Shown in pieces: positions 53,963-58,105 of a stretch of 58,105 nucleotides of DNA. The notes below the pieces were generated by a model. It searched no databases, was not told the DNA's origin, and saw only the letters and a list, made by a program, of their open reading frames with translations. Each line of letters starts with the position of its first letter. The stretch's first letter is position 1. Source of the DNA: CAYPJE01 sp964410945 (GTDB lineage: Bacteria > Fidelibacterota > Marinisomatia > Marinisomatales > TCS56); NCBI GenBank assembly GCA_964410945.1, contig CAYPJE010000018.1:1-58105 (forward strand), in the 5' to 3' direction. The position numbers and the translations under genes were made by a program.

Positions 53963-54846
53963 CATTTGATTTCGGCCTCCAGGTCGTAATACCGGTTGAT
54001 AATATCGAGCACATCCCGGGCATCCACATAGATCTCGGAACTGCCTCCAAAGCGCACCGATCCGCTTAAAACCCCGATTACCTCGCCTTCAAAATTCAGG
54101 ATCGGTCCCCCGCTGAAACCTTCCAGGATGGCGCCACCGGCAACGGGATATAACCTGAACGGATTGAGACTGGTTATTTCCCACACCGATTTAACCGGTG
54201 CCAGATACTGGGGCAGATCGTGGCGGTAAATATAATTGCCTTCCCTGTCGATGCCGATGTTATTCGGGTAACCCATGATGACGGATTTTTCACCAACCAC
54301 GGGATCAGTGAATTTCACATAGGGCTGTCCCAGTTTATACGAAAGATTTTTGAGTACCGCCCAGTCTTCCCCATCCAGAGTAGCTTGGTCATAAGTAGAT
54401 CTGAGCAGCTCCACTTCCAGGTTGGTTCCATTCATCAATATGGCAGCAATCCGGTGCTCGGTATTCAAGGCTCTCGAAAAATTATGACCTACTGATAGAA
54501 TATATCGGCCGCCCTCGATCAGGACCCCCGTGCCCTGACCGACAGTATAGGTTTCTGTTCCATTCTCGCGGCGGTAATCCCATTTGATCGTAATTCGCAC
54601 GCAAGCCCGCTGTGCAGAAGCAATAATTGAATCAATATTACCGGCATTGATACCGTCGAACTCCGCCAAATAACGATCAGCCAATTCACCCCCGGCCTGG
54701 TAATAATCGATGATTGTCAGATACTGACGTTCCACCGGTGTGTCTTTGATTAACGCACCAATGGGTGGGGTGGTGGTCTGGCATGATTGGCTTATAAACA
54801 ACAATATCAGAAGTAAAGGATAATATAGCTTTTTCCAGATCAACAT
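53962..54846 (-). CDS. Trypsin-like serine protease lipoprotein
   Basis: 294 residues. The signal peptide ends in a lipobox-like SQSC (Cys22), so it is likely a periplasmic lipoprotein. The chymotrypsin-fold triad is His121 (SVGHNF), Asp161 (GEDWAVLKN) and Ser245 (EGFSGGPIL). There is no PDZ domain, so it is a DegP-unlike S1 protease of HhoA/Spl-like size. Substrate unknown. Confidence 0.85.
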   Translation of the reverse strand: MLIWKKLYYPLLLILLFISQSCQTTTPPIGALIKDTPVERQYLTIIDYYQAGGELADRYLAEFDGINAGNIDSIIASAQRACVRITIKWDYRRENGTETYTVGQGTGVLIEGGRYILSVGHNFSRALNTEHRIAAILMNGTNLEVELLRSTYDQATLDGEDWAVLKNLSYKLGQPYVKFTDPVVGEKSVIMGYPNNIGIDREGNYIYRHDLPQYLAPVKSVWEITSLNPFRLYPVAGGAILEGFSGGPILNFEGEVIGVLSGSVRFGGSSEIYVDARDVLDIINRYYDLEAEIK

Positions 54847-54918
54847 AATACAATATAAGCGCGTGGTTTACTTACTCGCAATCAGAGATCGGTAAATGGT
54901 AGCAAGGACAATTCGCTT

Positions 54919-57711
54919 CTATTTCAAAAGGACCATCTTCCTGGTTTGCACATAATTACCGGCTTGAATCCGGTAAAAGTACACTCCGCTTGAGACCTTA
55001 GATGCATCCCATCGAACTGATTTGATTCCCGGTTCCTGAGTTTCTGCGACAAGTATTCGCACTTCTTTCCCAAGTAAGTCATAGATAGTAATCCGGACAT
55101 CCGTTCTTTCTGGTAATTCGTACTGGATGGTAGTGATGGGATTGAATGGGTTAGGGTAGTTCTGGTGCATGGTAAATTCAACCGGAACGATTACTTCATT
55201 CCCAACGCTTACAACCGAATCACCGCCCAGTCCATACAATTCAACAAACATCAATGAATTATCATACGCATCGGATGTTATAAAAAGGGTATCATGGTAT
55301 TCTCTTATCTCAACAGGCGTAAAGGATATCAGTAATGAAGCTGTATCCTGGGCATCGATGGTAACAATTTCACTTGACAGCTGAAAAATATTATGGATGG
55401 TGTGCATTGAGTGCACATTCAGTGTGGCGGCGCCAGTATTAATAATCTCCAACTCCCGGATTGCCGTCTCCCCTACTGTTACAGTATCAAATGAAAACAC
55501 GGGATCGATACTTATCCGGGGAATGTAATTAGGCATTCCCGGAGTACCACAATCTCCCGCACCAAAAGGTGTGATCGATGCCGCCCAGTTTGAGCCGATA
55601 CTATTGTCCAGTTCGGTATCGATCAGTTTAATAGAGGCACCATTAACCGCTGGAAAGCTAAGCCCATTATCCCAACATACACTGTCCACAATCACATCAT
55701 TGCTGTTGGCAATAATTAATTCATCAGACGAATTACCCAGATACGTCTGCTCATACTGATGATCAACATCAATACCACCGTTATTCTGTTTATTGGAATC
55801 AATGCCGAACACCATGAAATCGCCAGGAGAAATCCATAACGGTTCATCGATAATATGGTAGTCATTATCCGCATCCCTGATTATCCAGCCAGTCAGATTC
55901 ACCCAATCGGAGTTTGGATTAAACAATTCAAACCATTCACCATTTCCACCCTGGACTGAGATCGGCGAATACATAATCTCATTTATGATTACAGGAAGTA
56001 TTTCGACAGGAGTGATTAGTGCATCCGACACCACCCATTCCGCTCCCGAGATTATTCCTAAGTCACCACTAATACTTTTATCAAAAGTATAATTATTAGT
56101 ACCCTCATTAAATTTCCAGTAGCCGATTAATCCTGGTTCTTCTCCGGTCAGCTCTTGATACATATCTGCTTTTAGATGATTTTCGGTTCGTACAACATTC
56201 CATATGCGGACTTCATCAATTATACCCTTGAAATAAAAAGGCGAGCCAGCAAAATCATCCCATAATCCAATATTTACAGCTGGCACCGTACCGATTACAA
56301 AATTGACTGGATTACTGGTAATAGAATCACCATCCAGAAATAATGTTTCGTTGGTTCCATCAAAGACGTAACCAACATGATTCCAGCCATCATGGAGGTC
56401 TATCCCGGTATTCCAATCATAAGATTCACCCGAATGACTGACCCAGATACGCAGCCCACCAATGAAGTCCGGATTATCATTATAATTATGTATATCATTG
56501 ACACCCCCGATCCCCATTGCAAAATGAGTCCCAGGTGTGGTACCCGTCCCCCATCCAATAATACCACGGAAATAATCACTGCTGTCACAATTGATCCACG
56601 CTGTTACAGATATTTCAGGATTAGATCCGGTTGGTACTCCCGTAGAAGAAAGCATAACAAAATCATTGATACCGTCAAACCGTAAAGCAATATTATCAGT
56701 TGATATTGGTCCGCAGTCTACACCCATGGCACCCATATCAGCACCATCCTCTCCGCTTTTAACACAAGGTGAATTCTTTGCCAGTGTGTACCCCTCATTG
56801 TCAGCATCACAGAATAATGGGAGGGAATTAATATTACCAGGCAACCATTCAACTGTATTATCATGGGTATTTACATCAATTATGCCATCATCTCCATTTT
56901 GAATATTAGAGTAGGTTACACTGATTATACACGGTACATAGTAACCGCTTAACAGTACCTGTTCAGGTTTATTACCCCAGATAATTGTATTAGCAACTGT
57001 TACTGTTGCATCTCCGATATATACTCCACCACCATTCTGGGTAGTATTATTGACAATCGTAACATTATTTAAATCAGCAGTAGTCGACTTGAATAGTGCG
57101 CCACCACCAGCCCAATATGAATAATTATCTGCAATCAGTACATGGTCAAAATCAATTGTCGAATATTCACTATCTATACCTCCTCCTCCATATAATTTCC
57201 CATTTGCTGTATTATTGTATATCTGGACATCCGATGCCACAATGGATCCCCCCATGCAATAAATTCCTCCTCCACAACTATCGGCAACATTTTGACTAAT
57301 AATTAAATCCTGCAGAGTGATGGCTGAATATTCAACAATAATACCCCCACCATTCAAATTTCTTCCGTTAATAATGTTAACACCACGTAATTTCGCTGCC
57401 GATCCTTCGCCATTTGAAACAGTAACTACACTTTCGCTGCCATTGCCATCAATAATTGTTTGCTTTATGTAGGAAGTGTCGCCGGTTGTAATCGTTAATG
57501 ATCCAACGGTGATATTTTTCCCAATGAAATCAATGTTTTCAAGATAAATACCCGGTTGGGCCAGAACCGTGTCCCCATCAAAGGCCAAATTGATTCCTCC
57601 TTGAATGGAATTAATATCGGCAGGTACGTTAATTATGGATGCAAATAGAACAGATGTTATTATGCAAAGGAAAATAAATTGTCTATTAACTACGTAAAGT
57701 CGATCAAACAA
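54919..57711 (-). CDS. Secreted multidomain protein: beta-helix, LamG, lamin-tail domain, sorting domain
   Basis: 930 residues. There is no ATG; the best start is TTG at 57711, followed by a signal peptide (FIFLCIITSVLFASI). Residues about 35-290 repeat GGGI/GGGIY turns of a right-handed parallel beta-helix. LamG-like region about 345-540 (GIIDEVRIWNVVR). Lamin-tail domain about 570-705 (INEIMYSP ... WFELFNPNSDWVNLTGW). An ASH/DUF1573-like region follows, then the sorting domain with NYPNPFNPITTIQY and a final KMVLLK. Likely a surface adhesin or polysaccharide-binding protein exported by a type IX-like system. Confidence 0.85.
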   Translation of the reverse strand: MFDRLYVVNRQFIFLCIITSVLFASIINVPADINSIQGGINLAFDGDTVLAQPGIYLENIDFIGKNITVGSLTITTGDTSYIKQTIIDGNGSESVVTVSNGEGSAAKLRGVNIINGRNLNGGGIIVEYSAITLQDLIISQNVADSCGGGIYCMGGSIVASDVQIYNNTANGKLYGGGGIDSEYSTIDFDHVLIADNYSYWAGGGALFKSTTADLNNVTIVNNTTQNGGGVYIGDATVTVANTIIWGNKPEQVLLSGYYVPCIISVTYSNIQNGDDGIIDVNTHDNTVEWLPGNINSLPLFCDADNEGYTLAKNSPCVKSGEDGADMGAMGVDCGPISTDNIALRFDGINDFVMLSSTGVPTGSNPEISVTAWINCDSSDYFRGIIGWGTGTTPGTHFAMGIGGVNDIHNYNDNPDFIGGLRIWVSHSGESYDWNTGIDLHDGWNHVGYVFDGTNETLFLDGDSITSNPVNFVIGTVPAVNIGLWDDFAGSPFYFKGIIDEVRIWNVVRTENHLKADMYQELTGEEPGLIGYWKFNEGTNNYTFDKSISGDLGIISGAEWVVSDALITPVEILPVIINEIMYSPISVQGGNGEWFELFNPNSDWVNLTGWIIRDADNDYHIIDEPLWISPGDFMVFGIDSNKQNNGGIDVDHQYEQTYLGNSSDELIIANSNDVIVDSVCWDNGLSFPAVNGASIKLIDTELDNSIGSNWAASITPFGAGDCGTPGMPNYIPRISIDPVFSFDTVTVGETAIRELEIINTGAATLNVHSMHTIHNIFQLSSEIVTIDAQDTASLLISFTPVEIREYHDTLFITSDAYDNSLMFVELYGLGGDSVVSVGNEVIVPVEFTMHQNYPNPFNPITTIQYELPERTDVRITIYDLLGKEVRILVAETQEPGIKSVRWDASKVSSGVYFYRIQAGNYVQTRKMVLLK

Positions 57712-58105
57712 ACCGGCACCCTAAATATTTATAATTAAATATCCATTGGAAGGGATTATGCAATATAAAAAGAGAAATCGAAATGAATTAATAGTAATTC
57801 CTAAACTAAATGGTCGTAATCTCATGACTCTGTTATACAAAATGTAATAATCACTATCTGTCGATCAAATCAAAATGATACTGACTGATAAAGTTCGTTT
57901 TGAGTATAAGTCAGACCTGCAACACCCCTCAATGGAGCCCCATGGGTAAACCCGTGGTTCCATTCTGTTACCCGCCTTTCCATCCTCCATAGCAGGCTAC
58001 TGCGGAGGACGGGCGCCTTGGGCGACATCGCGCCGTAGCAAAACGCCTGTTCTCTCTGAACTGGGGATAGTCTTCGCATTCATCCACGGGCGAGACCGTG
58101 CCTGC
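57712..58105. repeat. Gene-free right edge with hairpin repeat
   Basis: 394 bases. 57712-57900 is AT-rich with no gene. From about 57930 the sequence becomes GC-rich: CCATGGGT/ACCCGTGG arms (57940-57957, loop 2), then a TCCTCC...GGAGGA stem. It resembles REP-like or transposon-end DNA and runs off the window, so its identity is open. A 69-codon minus frame across it has no protein features. Confidence 0.4.

Noticed and set aside
57870..58079. A 69-codon minus frame at the right edge
   Set aside because: It lies wholly in palindromic repeat-like DNA, has no recognisable protein feature and no good ribosome-binding site.
1..58105. CRISPR arrays, rRNA genes, integrase or transposase genes
   Set aside because: I looked for evenly spaced short direct repeats, rRNA landmarks and recombinase motifs and saw none. 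The only RNA gene found is tRNA-Val.

Overview
The window looks like a draft scaffold (it carries a 100-N gap at 11072-11171) from an uncultured, Gram-negative, probably aquatic member of the FCB group. Candidatus Marinimicrobia or a near relative is my best guess, by inference only. The reasons are several secreted proteins with the C-terminal 'NYPNPFNP' type sorting domain (31625, 33478, 54919 and the GH16 enzyme at 16344), OprP-like porin and lipoprotein genes, a laminarinase-like GH16 enzyme, mid-range GC, and intergenic families of palindromic repeats.

Layout. 0-10 kb is a dense minus-strand housekeeping block: tRNA-Val, lon, a lipoate/2-oxoacid dehydrogenase operon (lpd-lipB-methyltransferase-lipA-small dihaem cytochrome), then a queuosine/pterin operon (receiver-like protein, nth, queD, a YhhQ-type transporter, folE). 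10-16 kb is looser: a metallo-beta-lactamase-fold hydrolase, the assembly gap, an AAA ATPase, trmO, a membrane protein, a DUF2268-type metalloprotease, a lipoprotein and a shortened DUF3788 gene, separated by repeats. 16-25 kb is a secretion/adhesion region: multidomain GH16, a REC-histidine kinase with a NarL-type regulator, and a DUF2341/LamG/tandem-repeat surface protein. 25.2-28.3 kb is a type II restriction-modification module (C5 methylase plus PmeII-like endonuclease) between dispersed repeats.

28.3-37.6 kb carries a membrane FeS oxidoreductase with a flavin-reductase-like partner, sorting-domain proteins including a subtilase, hemW, a class B acid phosphatase-like lipoprotein and a GNAT enzyme. 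37.6-39.9 kb is an AT-rich two-gene island: a HEPN-domain protein with an Rx6H motif, translationally coupled to a large P-loop ATPase. It abuts an alpha/beta hydrolase that has lost any canonical start codon, which suggests the island inserted there. This is the best candidate for an undescribed (defence or toxin-like) system.

40.7-52.2 kb holds a porin and a surface-polymer cluster: an MsbA-like ABC exporter, three CDP-glycerol glycerophosphotransferase-like enzymes, LicD, two LicC-like nucleotidyltransferases, a sulfotransferase and an Asp/Glu racemase, followed by a DUF1015/SerK-like gene. 52.4-58.1 kb has a malic enzyme, a trypsin-like lipoprotein, a beta-helix/LamG/lamin-tail secreted protein, and a repeat-like right edge.

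Of the new observations, four seem most worth following: the HEPN/ATPase island and its insertion scar; a repeated promoter-like cassette (TTGCAT-17/18-TAAACT) found upstream of four genes or modules; the QueD homologue with Asp in place of its catalytic Cys; and the teichoic-acid-like phosphopolymer cluster in what seems to be a diderm.
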